From assembly GCA_030533445.1 (NCBI GenBank), contig CM060068.1, forward strand, positions 31,543,510 through 31,607,509: a DNA stretch of 64,000 nt, read 5' to 3'. This stretch comes from Cyprinodon diabolis. Lineage: Eukaryota; Chordata; Actinopteri; Cyprinodontiformes; Cyprinodontidae. The notes below the pieces were generated by a model. It ran no database searches and was not told the DNA's origin. It saw only the letters and a program-made list of their open reading frames with translations. Shown here piece by piece: positions 32,690 to 46,971 of this stretch. How positions within the stretch are numbered: position 1 is the stretch's first letter; the number at the start of each line of letters is the position of its first letter. Made by a program: the position numbers and the translations under genes.

Positions 32690-35600
32690 GGAGAGCACTT
32701 ATTTACTAAATCAACGTTCCTCCACAGTGATCTGACCTAAACGCTGCAGGGAGAGATGTGAGAAGAGAGAGCATGAGAGTGGATCCAACCCTCAGCATGA
32801 TGTAAAGAAAAAGAGGAATGGTCAAAAGTCCTTCTCTATTGATGTTCCAATCTTGTGCAATATTAGAGAGAATAGCGTTTACAGCTGTCCTTATAGAAGC
32901 AGGAAGAGCAGAAGCACCAATGATGGTAGTTAATTAACAAGAATGTAAAGTAAAATTACACATGTGTCAAAATGTGTTATTTTCTCCCCACTGAATACAT
33001 AAACTCAAAATTAAGTTGGTTTAAAAAAAAACAAACGGTAATTCATTTTAAGGCCATTGAAACATCTTTATCTGAATTAAAAATAGAGAACCTGTAAATA
33101 ATCTTCAGTTGTTGTTTAATCTTTCTGAATGCATATTTAATTAATAAATGTTCAGTGAAACTAAACTGTTTGCATTTTAAGACCACATACTAATCTTTAA
33201 CCACTAACTAAAGAAGACAAGTTTTGGAAATGATTTAGAAGTGAAGTTATTATTAGGATAATTACCTGGATCAATACCCTTTTCATATTTTTCCCTTACA
33301 GTTCTTGTTTTTACTGAATACATCCAGTAACACGGTTCCACAGCCTTTAGAAACTTTAAATGAGCTATTTTTATTTTTCCATTTTCTTCCCAATCATATT
33401 TTATCATTTGCTGGACAGAAGTTAGTTTCCACATTAGTCTGTCCACAAAAATCACACACTGTGTTTTCTGTAATGAGACATCATGCGTATTTAGATTATA
33501 TTTCATTAATGTTTTATCTGGAAGACACCTAAGAAACATTGGCTCAGAGAACGTAGGCTATGATTTTTATTCCTCTTTCGAGCAATCCAGTTCCCAACTT
33601 CCTCAAAAAAGTCCTCTGTTGTTTAAACCTCAAATTGCACTTCAGCATTTCATTCTTTTTGCTGTCAAACCTTAACATCACTCAGGAGGACAGGCACATA
33701 TGCCTGGTATATATGTGTATTTCTCTCCCTATCCTAAGCAATCTCCCTAAGCAATAATTTAATTAATTTATTTGTCCATAATTCAGGGATAACCCCCCCC
33801 CCAAACAAAAAACCCATAACAAAGTCATCTGAAAGGGTTTTCCTTCATTAAAACATTTCATTTTTTTTCCAAGAGACTCCTTCAATGTGCAGAGTTACAG
33901 ATTAACTCATCCTAATTTACATGGGGTTATAGCCGCTTTTAAAGGTCAGATTCTGACCCTTAAAACTGCATGGATAAACATTTTGTCTAATCATTGTGAC
34001 CAAATGGAAACAGCAAAATATATTACAATTGTGGAAAGACAAACGATAGTCATACCGCACAGAGGCTGCATTAAGGGACATATACAGGTCCATCTCAAAA
34101 TATTAGCATATTGTGATAAAGTTCATTATTTTACATAATGTCATGATAAAACTTGAACATTCATATATTTTAGATTCATTGCACACTAACTGAAATATTT
34201 CAGGCCTTTTAGTGTCTTAATGGTAATGACTTTGGCATACAGCTCATGAAAACCCACAATTCACATCTCACAAAATTAGCATATCATGAAAAAGATCTCT
34301 AAAGGAGCTATAATCATCTGAATCAACAAATTAACTCTAAACACCTGCAAAAGATTCCTGCGGCCTTTAAAACTCCCAACCTGGTTCATCACTCAAAACC
34401 CCAAATATGGGTGAGACTGGCTACCTGACTGCTGTCCAGAAGGCCATCATTGACACCTTCAAGCAAGAGGGTATGACACAGAAAGATATTCCTGAACGAA
34501 TAGGCTGTTCCCAGAGTGCTGTATCAAGGAACCTCAGTGGGAATAGTGTGGGAAGGAAAATGTGTGGCAGAAAATAATGCACAAAAAGAAGAGGTGACCG
34601 GACCCTGAGGAAGATTGTGGAGAAGGGCCGATTCCAGACCTTGGGGGACCTGAGGAAGCAGTGGACTGAGTCTGGAGTAGAAACATCCAGAGCCACAAAT
34701 GCACAGGTGTGTGCAGGAAATGGGCTACAGGTGCCGCATTCCCCAGGTCAAGCCACTTTTGAACCAGAAACAGCGGCAGAGGCGCCTGACCTGGGCTACA
34801 GATAAGCAGCACTGGACTGTTGCTCAGTGGTCCAAAGTACTTTATTCGGATGAAAGCGAATTTTAGATTTGGAAATCAAGGTGCCAGAGTCTGGAGGTAG
34901 ACTAGGGAGAAGGAAATGCCAAAAATGCCAGAAGTCCAGTGTCAAGTACCCACAGTCGGTGATGGTCTGGGGTGCCATGTCAGCTGCTGCTGTTGGTCCA
35001 CTGTGTTTTATCAAGGCCAGGGTCAATGCAGCGAGCTATCAGGAGATTTTGGAGCACTTCATGCTTCCATCTGCTGAAAAGCTTTATGGAGATGAAGATT
35101 TTATTTTTCAGCACGACCTGGCATCTGCTCCCAGTGCCAAACCCACTGGTAAATGGTTTACTGACCATGGTATCACTGTGCTCAATTGGCCTGCCAACTT
35201 TCCTGACATGAACCCCATAGAGAATCTGTGGGATATTGTGAAGAGAAAGTTGAGAGACTTAAGACCCAACACTGTGGATGAGCTAAAGGCTGCTATCGAA
35301 GCATCCTGGGCCTCCATAGGACCTTAGCAGTGCCACAGGCTGATTGCCTCCATGCCACGCCGCATTGAAGGATTGGATTTCCGACCAAGTATTGAGTGCA
35401 TAACTGTACATCATTATTTGAAGGTTGACTTTTTTTGTATTAAGAAGACTTTTCTTTTATTGGTTGGATGAAATATGCTAATTTTGTGAGATAGAAATTT
35501 TGGGTTTTCATGAGCTGTATGCCAAAATCATCCGTATTAAGAAAATAAAAGACATGAAATATTTCAGTTAGTGTGCAATGAATCTATAATGTATGAACGT

Positions 35601-36086
35601 TCAAGTTTTATCGTTACATTATGGAAAATAATGAACTATCACAATATGCTAATATTTTGAGAAGGACCTGTATATCCAGTCAATCAGGTGAAGACATTTA
35701 AAACCGTATGTAAAATCATTTTGTACACTGCTAAATAATATGGACTCCACATACCTTCATTATTATAATTATTATTGTATTTTCTGTCTTTTCTGAGGTT
35801 CTTTTAATGCAAGTCCCCTTAAGGTCAATCATTTGCTGTTTTTTCTTCTCCAAACTCTGAGCACATGTTGTTTTGTTCTTTTCTAGTGGGGAGGCTGCAT
35901 TTACATCTCCAGGACAATGGGTGTCACTCTTGCAATGTTTTATAATCATTTCTTCAAAGAAATAACAAATATCTTGTGAAGTGATCTGGGCATCTCTTTG
36001 ATAATTGAAGTAATCAGGGGAAGATAAGCAGCTCTGTGCTGACAGTAATGCAGAAGAATAATGACTCACTGGTAAATTAGCAGAAG
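32690..36086 (-). CDS. Unrecognised candidate multi-exon gene (three exon-like ORFs)
   Basis: Exon A 36086-35755 is open throughout, follows a strong acceptor (GTTTTTTCAG) and ends in donor AAG/GTATGT in phase 0. Exon B, about 33501-33264, follows TCATTACAG in phase 0 and ends CCAG/GTAATT in phase 1. Exon C, about 32899-32690, follows an acceptor ending GGACAG and continues the frame to a TAG. Translations include SHYSSALLSAQSCLSSPDYF (A), FVDRLMWKLTSVQQMIKYDW and EKYEKGIDP (B), and ILSNIAQDWNINREGLLTIP (C). A is polar and Ser/Lys-rich, B and C look helical. A start exon and the 5' end are not identified. I do not recognise the family; a faint likeness to fast-evolving meiotic proteins such as MEI4 crossed my mind but is not supported. 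The Tc1 element at 34083 would lie in the A-B intron. It may equally be an old pseudogene or chance. Confidence 0.3.
33520..34082. other. Intergenic or intronic AT-rich stretch
   Basis: Between candidate exon B and the Tc1 element. There is a 10-base C run near 33790. ORFs on the plus strand at 33560 and 33887 have no family signal. Confidence 0.45.
34083..35672 (+). mobile_element. Tc1-like transposon with IR/DR ends
   Basis: The ends are long inverted repeats of about 205 bp (34083-34287 and 35467-35672), beginning TACAGGTCC at both ends and flanked by TA. Each arm carries an outer and an inner copy of a binding-site-like motif (outer CAAAATATTAGCATATTGTG, inner CACAAAATTAGCATATCATG), the IR/DR arrangement known from Sleeping Beauty-type fish Tc1 elements. 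Total length 1590 bp, typical of the family. Confidence 0.92.
34407..35327 (+). pseudogene. Broken Tc1 transposase
   Basis: Starts MGETGYLTAVQKAIIDTFKQ and continues through a helix-turn-helix region (TQKDIPERIGCSQSAVSRNL), then breaks by frameshift or stop around 34560-34860. The catalytic half resumes in the ORF at 34869-35327 with VMVWGAMSA, DFIFQHDLASAPSAKP, GITVLNWPANFPDMNPIENL and WDIVKRKL. The second catalytic Asp (FQHD) and the third acidic position (PIEN) are visible. The reading frame is not continuous, so the copy is inactive. Confidence 0.9.
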
Positions 36087-36563
36087 CTGAAAAAACAACA
36101 TAACATTAGCATATATTGGTTGTAATAACCAAATAGGGGAGCATGTTTCAATAGCTGGGTGCCACAATAAAACCAGAGGTCATAGGTCATCAAATATATT
36201 AGAGAAAAGCATTGGAGGATATAAAAGGACCTCAGCATTCATGAGTAAATACATAAACTTCTTCCACAATATTATGCAGATGCTTCTAAGAAAATATATA
36301 GTTTTAATTACCATGTTTAGAATATATTTTTTACCTGATTAGTTTAAATAAATGAAGTGGTTTAGTGGTGGTTTTGATGCGTTTATTTCTATTAATTTTA
36401 AGAAGTATGGCTTGCAGATAAAAAAAATGTAAACTTAAAAAAATAATAAAAAAACAATAACCCGAGTCATAAAAGAGCTTTTGACAAAATCAGCCTAATT
36501 TCAAATCAGACTGTAAGTCAGTACTCCTTTTTCATGATTACTAAAGGAAAACATTCTCACAAT

Positions 36564-37864
36564 TATTACTGAAACAATTCATTGGATTATTCATGAATAA
36601 TCGATTATTGAAATAATCAACTAATTTGGTAATTGACTAATTGTTAACTGGAATATAGAGACTGTAAAATAGGCATTTAGCTGACAGAGAAACCCACTTA
36701 GAGCAGTATTTATATCAAAATTGTAAAAACAAAACAAAAATCAGCATTTAAGATTTAAGATAAAGAAAAACTTTTCAGTCACAATATGCTCTATGCAGAA
36801 CTCCTCAAGTGGAAATGTTTTAGTTTCACCTGTTTTTTTTTCTGTTAAAAATCTTCTTGATAGGAAAACTACGCACAAAATTGTCAGAGTTACAGAATAT
36901 TGTTGTCATGACCAAATCTCCTAAAGGACTCATCTCTAAGATTTATAGTTTACTGTCGGCCTCTGACTCCTCAGGTTATGATGCTATGAAGCTGGTGTGG
37001 GAGCATGACCTAGGGTTGACGTTTGATCTAGCAGATTGGGAAGAAATCTGTAATGGGGTCTTCCCCAACTGTACCTCAATCTCTATACATGAGAAGAACT
37101 TTTAATTATTTTACTGGACTTATTATACACCTGTTCACCTTTGGAGAATGTTTCCTAATGTTTCAGACCTTTGTCATAATTGCAAAATACATAGGGGGAC
37201 ATTTATTCATTTATTCTGGTCTTGTAATTGTATTAAAATTTTTTGGAAAGCGGTTCATGTTATGATACAAGAGATCATTGGTAAACAGCTCTCATTTACT
37301 CCCTCCTTCTGTCTTTTTAATCATGCTTCAGACACTCTACTTAATGCAGATACTAAACGTTTGCTTGTCATTCTCTTATTTCTGGTCAAGAAATGTATAT
37401 TACTGAGATGGTCAGCACCTCAGCCCCCTACAGTTGATATGTGGAGTCTGACAAATTCCAGAGGATCTGGAACCCACTGCAATCTTTCTTACAGAGAATG
37501 TAATTTCTTTTTGTATTTTTAATTTTTTTTAAATATTTTCCCTTCTCTTTTTTTACACTCGGTATATTATTCATGTGGCTGTCCAATGGTTTCAACTATG
37601 GTGAACCATGAATGGGAATGTCTGTTTGTACTTTGTGTGTGTAGAATGTATGTAGGCTTTTTTTATTTATTTATTTTTTATATGGACACTGCAATGCTCC
37701 TTGTTGTTTCGGGGTGGGTTGTTTTTGTTAACTTTTGTTAATTTTTACATAAAGTTGTGAAAATCAAAAAAAAAAATCTTTAAGAAACCTTTGGCTATCC
37801 GATTAATCGAAAAAATAATCAACAGATTGATCAATTTGCAAAATAATCATTAGTTGCAGCCCTA
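36564..37864. mobile_element. hAT-type repeat split by an L1 insertion
   Basis: Left end TATTACTGAAACAATTCATT and right end ATTAGTTGCAGCCCTA, flanked by near-identical 8-mers CTCACAAT (36556-36563) and CCCACAAT (37865-37872). The interior matches the copies at 20422 and 8592 on both sides of the LINE fragment at about 36860-37775. Confidence 0.75.
36860..37775 (+). mobile_element. 5'-truncated L1-clade LINE inserted in the hAT copy
   Basis: Frame fragments read YDAMKLVWEHDLGLTFDLAD, EEICNGVFPNCTSISIHEKN, RMFPNVSDLCHNCKIHRGTF and HLFWSCNCIKIFWKAVH, the C-terminal part of L1-type ORF2 including the CxxC-H-C knuckle. The 3' end is an A-rich tail (AAAATCAAAAAAAAAA) near 37775. The word AAAATCTT on both sides may be the target duplication. 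One frameshift separates the two largest ORFs. Confidence 0.75.
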
Positions 37865-37872
37865 CCCACAAT

Positions 37873-38524
37873 ACAGCAGCATTGACTTTGCACCTGGTGA
37901 AACTCAGTGGACCAAAGCCATTCAGCTTAATTATACTTCCCAATGGGCCTTCATTAAACTCAAAATGACTAACTTCACTGAGTGACACATTTAACCCATA
38001 GAAAGACACTTATTTATATTGAGAAATATAAAGTAAAACCAAATTGTTGATAATACAAGACAAAGTTCTTTTTTGTCTCATCACTATCTCAACACTGGAC
38101 CTCATGTTACTTTGATTTTTATCTTCTTTACTCCAAACTCTGGGATATTAATCTTGCAGCTGAAATGCCAAACCTACCTTCATATGAAAAGAGGAACAAC
38201 CAAGTAGACTATAGCAAAAAATAAAATAAAATCCTTTTTCCATTGTCTGTGATTGTTTTCTTAAAATAAAACTTAATGTATTTTGGATCAGCTGAAACAA
38301 TATCATTAAAAAAGTGTTTAATGCATTTATCGAATTGAACAGTTTAATTGAATTAAATCACTGGAATAAATTAACTTTTATGTCATATTATATTCAAATG
38401 TGATGGTGGTGCCAATGTGGAAGCTGGAGACATTGGCTTTCCTCCTCTCTCCATCCTTGTCTGTCCATATTCTAGAGTGGGCAATAAACCACCACATCCC
38501 CTACAGCAGCATCTCAACAGTTAA
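37873..38524. other. Upstream region of kctd12
   Basis: Part of 37945-38080 resembles 42165-42300 (TCATTAAACTCAAAATGA, then CTGAGTGA(C/T)ACA), so it is a dispersed repeat; the 68-codon minus-strand ORF in it is therefore not taken as an exon. The kctd12 promoter must lie in the last few hundred bases, but I see no clear TATA box. Confidence 0.45.
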
Positions 38525-39514
<990 letters not shown>

Positions 39515-42500
39515 ACTCATTCGTGCCATTTTAATATAAAAAGTATAGTAAAATATAGAAAGGACTGTATTTACAGACATACAAGGTATTGTCCTGGATA
39601 GGGGAGATAATAACTAGATAAAATGAGGCAGCAGAAAAAATAATACACACAGTTCTGACTCCATTTAACCTGAGAAAATAATTTTCAGGGTCTAAGCACC
39701 ACAAAGGGTGTTGTTTTGTCTAACTTACATAACTCTCCGTTGTGTTTTCTCATTGCAAAGCCCTACCCTTTTTAAATAATAATAATAAAAAAAACACTTC
39801 TTACTTACTTTATTCAGAAATATAAATCTGATATAAATTGGATCATATGGTTTTTACCCGACAACAAAGCTTTTTAATTACACCCAGATGCATTACATGG
39901 TTTATTATTTATATTTTTCTGATTCGAAATAAGAACAATACCCTCTTAACCCAAAATGAAAGAAGTAAAGGGATCAACAGGTGTTAAATTACCCATTAAG
40001 TATTCAGCACTAAATGATAGGAACCTTTCTCTGCCACCTTTTTTGTAACATAAATGTATATTTGTATTACTAATAGAGGAATATAATATATTTTTAATTT
40101 GTTTTATAAATATTGCACAGCAGTAATTAACAGCCCCCCCCCCCCCCCCCCCCCAATTATTATTAGCTATTATTTAGTCCATAAACAAAGGATCAAACAT
40201 GTTTAATGAGTCATAAGAGAATTTAGATTTGGACTTTTGACTAGAACATACCCCTCAGCAACTTGCCAGGGTCTCACTAATCATTGATTTGGCATTAGAT
40301 CTTTGTTGAATATTTCAGACTTTTCTAAAGGTTTTGCACTAATAGAATAGAATAGAAATATGTTTGTTGCCCCTATTGCCATTAGTGGCCTTTATTTGAC
40401 AATTGACCTGGATGGGGTCAAACTTGATTCGGACCTTATACATCTTGCTCCAGAAAAGCAAAGAACACTTGATTCGGACTTACTTCTCAAGGATTTGTTA
40501 ATTCAAACTTGTTCCTCGCTGTTTTGAAACGTGAAATTGCTCATTTAAAGCAAGAAGCGTGACTCAGACGTATTTGCCAGTGACCTAACTTGGTCCTGAA
40601 GAACTCTTAGACCTGATTTGAGTTTGCTAACCTAAAACTGTTTTCCAAACATTTGATGCTTGATTGGATATTGAAAAAAAAAAGACATATAAACACCTCA
40701 CCATCTGCCCCTCCCCGTGCATGGTAAACACCAGCGAACACCGCCATCTTCATTGCCTTTGCTATAGTCATATCTGACTCAGTGCTAAACTGTGTAACGT
40801 CCAGGAGCTGACGTGAACTGTTTAATATTCATTGTCAATGTACATTCAGGGCTTACTTGTTTGCCCAAGTTTTGTAGTTTCTTCTAGTAGTTTTTACTAC
40901 TGCAATGATCATTAATGTATATGTGAAGTGTTGGCTATATTTGTTAAAGTGTTCAGCCTAAATAAAGCCTTCTTCTCTTTTACTCCAAGGTCTTTTCCAA
41001 TCATGTTCCTCTTATGATCTGCAACACATTTTTTAAATTAGATGGATTCAGCTTCCTCCTTTTAAATTCTACTCAGCAGGAAATCAAAGAGTCAACCTGA
41101 AAGAAAGACATGCCCTGCCCAGAAATCTCATCCCTACACAGTGCCCCGGCTCCAAAGAATTAGTTTCCCTTTTCTAATTCTAAAGACATGACGTTGAACC
41201 ACTTTTCCCTGGGTTCTTGAAGGTACTGTGTTTGTTTGCTTTTCAACCAAGATAGAAGAAAACCTCCACATCTGAATGTAGTTAGCATAGAAATATTGCT
41301 GGAGGATCCGTTTCGCTTTAGTCACACAAATTTAGCAGCATTTCGTGTGGATGCAAATATTGCAGCTGTGCACACATGATGCCATTATCATTTCAATTGT
41401 AAATAATGAAAGGGTCCAGCTGCACGCAAATAGGATGGTGCCGTCTGCCAGGGATTGTGAATGAATGGAGAGTCAGCCACTGGTCAGAGTACAGCCAGCT
41501 TTGGCTTATGTCTGCACTCAAAGCAGACACGGAAAATTGGTTGTTACGCTCCAAAATACGGCTGGGATTAGATAACAAATAGCAGGGCCTCTTAAGGTCC
41601 TCGGCACACAGTTTTTGGCTAAAAATGTTAAGTTTTAAATATTCATACACATCTCTGTGAATCTATAAATATTCCCCTTAAAAATAACTGAATTCTTACC
41701 CTTCCGGGATTATTCAAAAATGCAAAATGCTTCATATAAATAAATATTTGGACCTAAACAGTCTTTAAAACAGTTTTCCTAATTTGATTTATATGCTTTA
41801 TATATACTAGTTCAGCTTTGTAATAAATGTCAAAGATTCAGCCAAAACATTTTCATTTAAATAATTTTTTTATTTTAAATGTGTACAATTGTTTGTTTCT
41901 GTATAATTAAGACAAAATAGGCTCAGAGAAAAGTGAAGATAGACATTCAGGTTTTTAGCTCAAACACTTAGATGGGAACTTAAAACCATATTTATAAAAC
42001 TCCTACGAACTATAGCCAGGGTGATAACATTTCAATTCAGACTGATTACTGGATTAGGCATAAAAAAACCTCAGATTTTATTCCTTCTGCCACTGGATGA
42101 AAGGTGAAGTGACTAATGAAGAGGGGCAGGACAACCTACAGCCTCATGGAGGCTACATGCTTACTTTCATTAAACTCAAAATGAAAAATGACTAATTAAA
42201 CTGAGTGATACAGGTAACCAGTAAAAAGAAATAGGTTTATCTTTAGAAATCAAAGATAAAGTCCGAACTTACTAGATATTAGATAATGATAAGACAAAGG
42301 ATTTTGATCCTGATGTCACTACCAGCTCTATTTGAGTTTCAATCATCTAGCTGCAATTTTGATTTGAAGTTGAATAATTTGTGTGCAATGCGACAGGAGC
42401 CCTTAAAACAAAAAAAACCCACAGCATGATGCTACCACCAATATACTCTATAGTATTGTACAGTTTGAAAGCCTCAAACAAAGTCATTCTAATGTTACTT

Positions 42501-45500
42501 TTGTCTTTGTTGCCAAATTCTCCAAATTTTGTTTCCAATTAACTTTATCGGAAAACCTTTTATAGCAGACACTTATTTTTTCATGGTCTGCATAGTCTGA
42601 GCATGCAGATGTAAATCTAACCTAATAATGATCCCAAAAGAACAAAAAATAAGCATGCCAATATTAACTCCATAGTAAGTTGGCAGGCACATGCTAAAGA
42701 GCTGGACATACTGGAAATAAAAAATCACCTGTCCAACTGAGCCCTACAATTTCTGCACTGAGGACTGGCCAGATATCAAGACAGACATATAGCTACATTA
42801 TGTTAATAGGTTCAAAAAGCATGTGTTTGAGCCGTGACTCGCTAAGAGACATTTGAGCAATTATTAGAAGGGATAGATGCATGTATTTGAGCCTGTATGT
42901 ATGATTTTTTATGTTGATGGAACATAAGAACATCTATAAACTCATTCATTTTTCACCAATCTTGATTTTAAGTTTCATTTAGTTTGTTGAATAATCTCCA
43001 CCTTTAAACAGTGGCTAAAAAATTTGTCTGAGTGGGTCAGGTGGTAGAAGTGATTCTGTAACTGATGGGTTGCCGATTCAAGCCCCTATTCCATTAATCT
43101 CAGCCTTTATGTACTTGAGCAGACCTCTTAATGGTCAGTCTGCCCCAAAATATCTGTGGCCACAGCTTACCGCCATCAGTGTTTTTATGAATGACTGAAT
43201 TCAGTGTAAAAACTTTAAAGGCGTACACAAGTACATGCCCTTTATTGTATATATAAATCATATTTAACATATTTATTAGTATATAAATTATACATTTTAT
43301 TTTAAGAACTTCTCATGCTAAAGTAATAATGTTTGAATATTTAATAAGTCTGTTCTTTTTCAGAGCTGGAAACAGACATTCAACAGCCCTGCCATTTTCA
43401 GAGATAGCTCTCTTTTAGTTCACATTTATTGCTTGGAAACACCCTCAATTAGAAATCAGTCCATCATCGATTTCTGAGTGCAAACAACAACTGACTCATA
43501 GCCCTATTTACTCATGAAATATGACTACTTCAGAGGCTCTCTGACACTTATCTCCTCTCAGATTGTGGGTTGGGATACAATTTAACATGTGCAGGGGACT
43601 GTCATTCACAACCGAACAAATTGTTCAAGCTGTTGCAGCACATGCACATTCATCCCTGCTGCACTCTTTTACAATTTCAGACATAAAGCCTAACTCTGTA
43701 GCCCTTGGATTATACATGTTGGGTGTAATGTCAAATGGGAAGATATACTTAATAGTGTATTTTTACTGGAGTATAATTTTATATGTGACTAACATCTTTT
43801 TTATGCAATAACTAAAGAGTACTAACAGAAAACAGAAACAGAATGTCTATGTGTTTAGAATGATAGATAATATAAAAATAAAGTTTATTAATTAGTTATA
43901 TCTTTGGAATCAGTAGAACTAGCTGTGACCTCTCAGATGAGCATTACTAAGTCTGAGGAGTTGGCTACATTGTTGGCTTGTTAGAGCTGAAACTTTTCAA
44001 AGAGATTGCCAGAAAAGGTCAAGTGCAATTCTCAAAGCTTTTTATAAACCCTCTTCTAAAGTACTGCTCTAATAATCTATGGTCAGAGATTTTACCACCA
44101 CTTTGAAAGAGCAGCATCCAAAGAGATTCAAAAACCCAGAAATTAACTATTTGGTGTGACTGACAGTCTTTCAGAGTGTCCAAGGTGGCCCAGTTTCACA
44201 GATTGGGAGGTTCCTCTGCTACACATTTACACAAAGGGAAATATTTTTTGTGGTTAAAGAAAGCACAGTCTGTGTTAGTTCCTCCTCAAAAGCAACAAAT
44301 TTCAGTTTACATAGGTTGAAAGTTTTTTTTCAGGTTTATAGCTCATCAAAATATTCTATACAATACTGTCTGTCACAACATGAACAGGTTCTTTCTATTG
44401 GATAATTGTTGTTAGTGAAATATTGGTTCAGAAGCTCATCTATGCATATATTATCTGTGATGTATTTCTGTGTGCAAAGGATTTCTAACCCTGTCAGATT
44501 AATGAGATCGATTTATTGTCTACTCATATAATCAATATTTTAGCTGACCTATTTTCTGAAGACAGACAGAAAAGTGAGTCTGAAAGTTGGAATAAAAATG
44601 GCCACTATTTGTAAATTATTATTGTGAACCACACTGAACCAGCATAAGGTTGGGGTTCCTATTTCATCAAGTCATAATAATTTTAAAACATGTTTGCTGT
44701 CTTGCATAAAAGTGCTGCCATTTCAGCTACACTAACCTATCTGATGCTGGAAAAGAAAAGTTTACATGTACATATCAGAAGCAGCTGTTGCTTCATTCTT
44801 CTTTTTAACCTGTACTTGCAGACACAACTGATTTCGCTCCTACCTGCAACAGGCTTCGGCTCAGTCACATAACTATTCAAGGGCAGAAGCAGCTGAGCAT
44901 AATTCTTAGAATGTTTTTCAAGAAAATATCAAGGGCGTAGGTTTGATTTCAACTTTGGTAGGGAAACTATTGGTCTGATGTCATTGGTCCTATGCAAAAA
45001 TATGCATGCTCGTTTTTTTATGCTTGACATGAAAATCAGGGTGTATTTCGTTTGAAGAGAAAAACGTAATTTCTTGCTACATTTATACACATTTTATAAG
45101 CACTACACACACTAGATGCTGTTTGTCACTGTTTGAAGCATCACCGGCTCTAAGGAATGTGGAAATAGGACTATTTTCCACTCCAAATTACCAGCAACTA
45201 AGACAGTAGGTAAATCTGTGCCTATTTAACCAAATATAGTCTAAATATGTCTGTTATATGTGGATTCATCCTGTATTTTCTTTTGAAGATATAGCATTGT
45301 GCATAGGTAAACAGAGGTAAAACCCACTCTTATCTTTTAAATGTTCTCTTTGTATCATTAAATAAAGCAAAATAATAGATTCTAGGGACGCCAAATACAT
45401 TTATTTTATTTACATGAGCACCTGAACTAGAAGTGGAACTGACACTGAGCATTTAGAACATTAACTTCACTCTACAAGTTGTACATCTAGGCTTTAGTTA

Positions 45501-46970
45501 CTCTGTTTAACCCATTTCATGTATTTTATCTAGGGCTAAAACAAATTCATCAGATTAATCAATTATTGAAATAATGTCAACAAATTTAGTAATTGATTAA
45601 TCGTTAACTGGAGTATAGAGACTCTAAAAAATGTCTTTAGCTCACACTGTGACCCACTTAGAGCAGGAATTATACCAAAATTGTAAATAAAAAATGTTTT
45701 GGTCTGTCAGTATTCTCCATACAGAAGTCCTTTACTGCTGCAACAATGCTGTATTGTAAATTAAAAAGATGTTGTTCACATCTAATTATTTGTAGGGACA
45801 ATTAGGTCAGTCCAAAACTTTGGTATGGACATGTCCCTATGGTCCCTATGAAAACCTACGCCCTATGTTGTTAAGTTGAAATGAGGTAGTCTTTTCAGCT
45901 CTTATAATCTTTGCTACTGCACACAGTGGATCAATTGATCAAGCTCTTTTGGATTAAATGTTAACCACAGATATGGAAATTTTTGTGTGTGATTTTGAAA
46001 TTCATACTGACAATGAAACTGATAGCTTTAATGCTGTATTAGTTTGTTTTGGCATGAGTGAAAACACCTACAGACCTACGCAATTTTAGCTTCATACTCT
46101 GGCCCTCGTGTTGACAAATGACATTGATTATGAACACGTTTAATGTCCCATCTGACCATTGGAGTACTATTGTTTTATTTTCTTGAAGGGTGATGTCCAT
46201 ATTTAGTAGATGTACATTGACTGCTATATATTGTATCTAAGAACCATAGTCTATGTTTAGTTTTGTCTCTTGAAATATATAAAAAGATATTTACAAAAAT
46301 GTGAGGAATGTACTAACTTTTTAAAAGATACAGTTTATACATTGTTTTACACATTTAACTAGTGTTACATCTTTGGTTATAATTAACAATGTCATATGTG
46401 CAAAGTTGGTCAATGCCTATTTAAATTGCTTATATATGCTCCTTTTCCCATCGGTTCCACCTGGCTTGATTCTACTCTATTCCACCAATTTTCAAATGTT
46501 TCCATTACTGCTTTTTTAGTACAAAAACTGGGCATTTTCGGTCCCACTTATCTCTGGTCGGACCTACTCCTGAACCGGACTGAAGGAAGTCAGTAATGGA
46601 TATGCTCGAAAAATTGTGAGATTTAGAGACAGTTCAAGTGGAGCCAGTGGAAAAGGGTGATTACTGTAGTGTCAGGGTTATAGTTACAAGGGAAGTCATA
46701 CCTAAAAATTGTTAGCTTGAAAACTACTAAGTTTAAAGTATAGAGCAATAACCAAAATTTAATCCCAGTGTTTATATATAATTAGGGGCTGCATCCAAAA
46801 ATGAAATTAATAGTAAAAGGAAATTATATCAGCATTTTATAAAATAATGAAACAGTGTAAGAAAGTCAGACATTTGGTGGAGTATAAAATTATTTTATTC
46901 AAATCATACACCAGCGGTACTATGTCTAAGGCTTACAAAAAGCATAACTTACATTAAATATATCATTTTT
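39515..46970. other. Gene-poor AT-rich region downstream of kctd12
   Basis: No coding exon recognised. It begins as kctd12 3' UTR: an AATAAA hexamer overlaps the stop codon and others follow (for example near 40962, in a GT/TT-rich context). A 21-base C run lies at 40134-40154. Old repeats include a phrase like TTTGGACTTTTGACTAGAAC near 40230, CCCACAGCATGATGCTACCA near 42419, a stretch at 42165-42300 shared with 37945-38080, and a truncated hAT-type copy at 45531-45739. ORFs of 60-85 codons are scattered and unconvincing. Confidence 0.5.
45531..45739. repeat. Truncated hAT-type GATTAATCG repeat
   Basis: Begins TAGGGCTAAAACAAATTCAT and has AACTGGAGTATAGAGACT and ACCCACTTAGAGCAG as in other copies, but breaks off after the TATTCTCCATACAGAAGTCC segment. 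The right terminal repeat is missing. Confidence 0.7.
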
Positions 46971-46971
46971 C

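Noticed and set aside
33560..34138. Plus-strand ORFs of 65 and 83 codons
   Set aside because: No recognisable motif, AT-rich codons, and part overlaps the Tc1 end.
37803..38009. 68-codon minus-strand ORF that looked like an exon of the unknown gene
   Set aside because: Part of the DNA recurs at 42165-42300, so it is a dispersed repeat, and its apparent donor is the hAT end.
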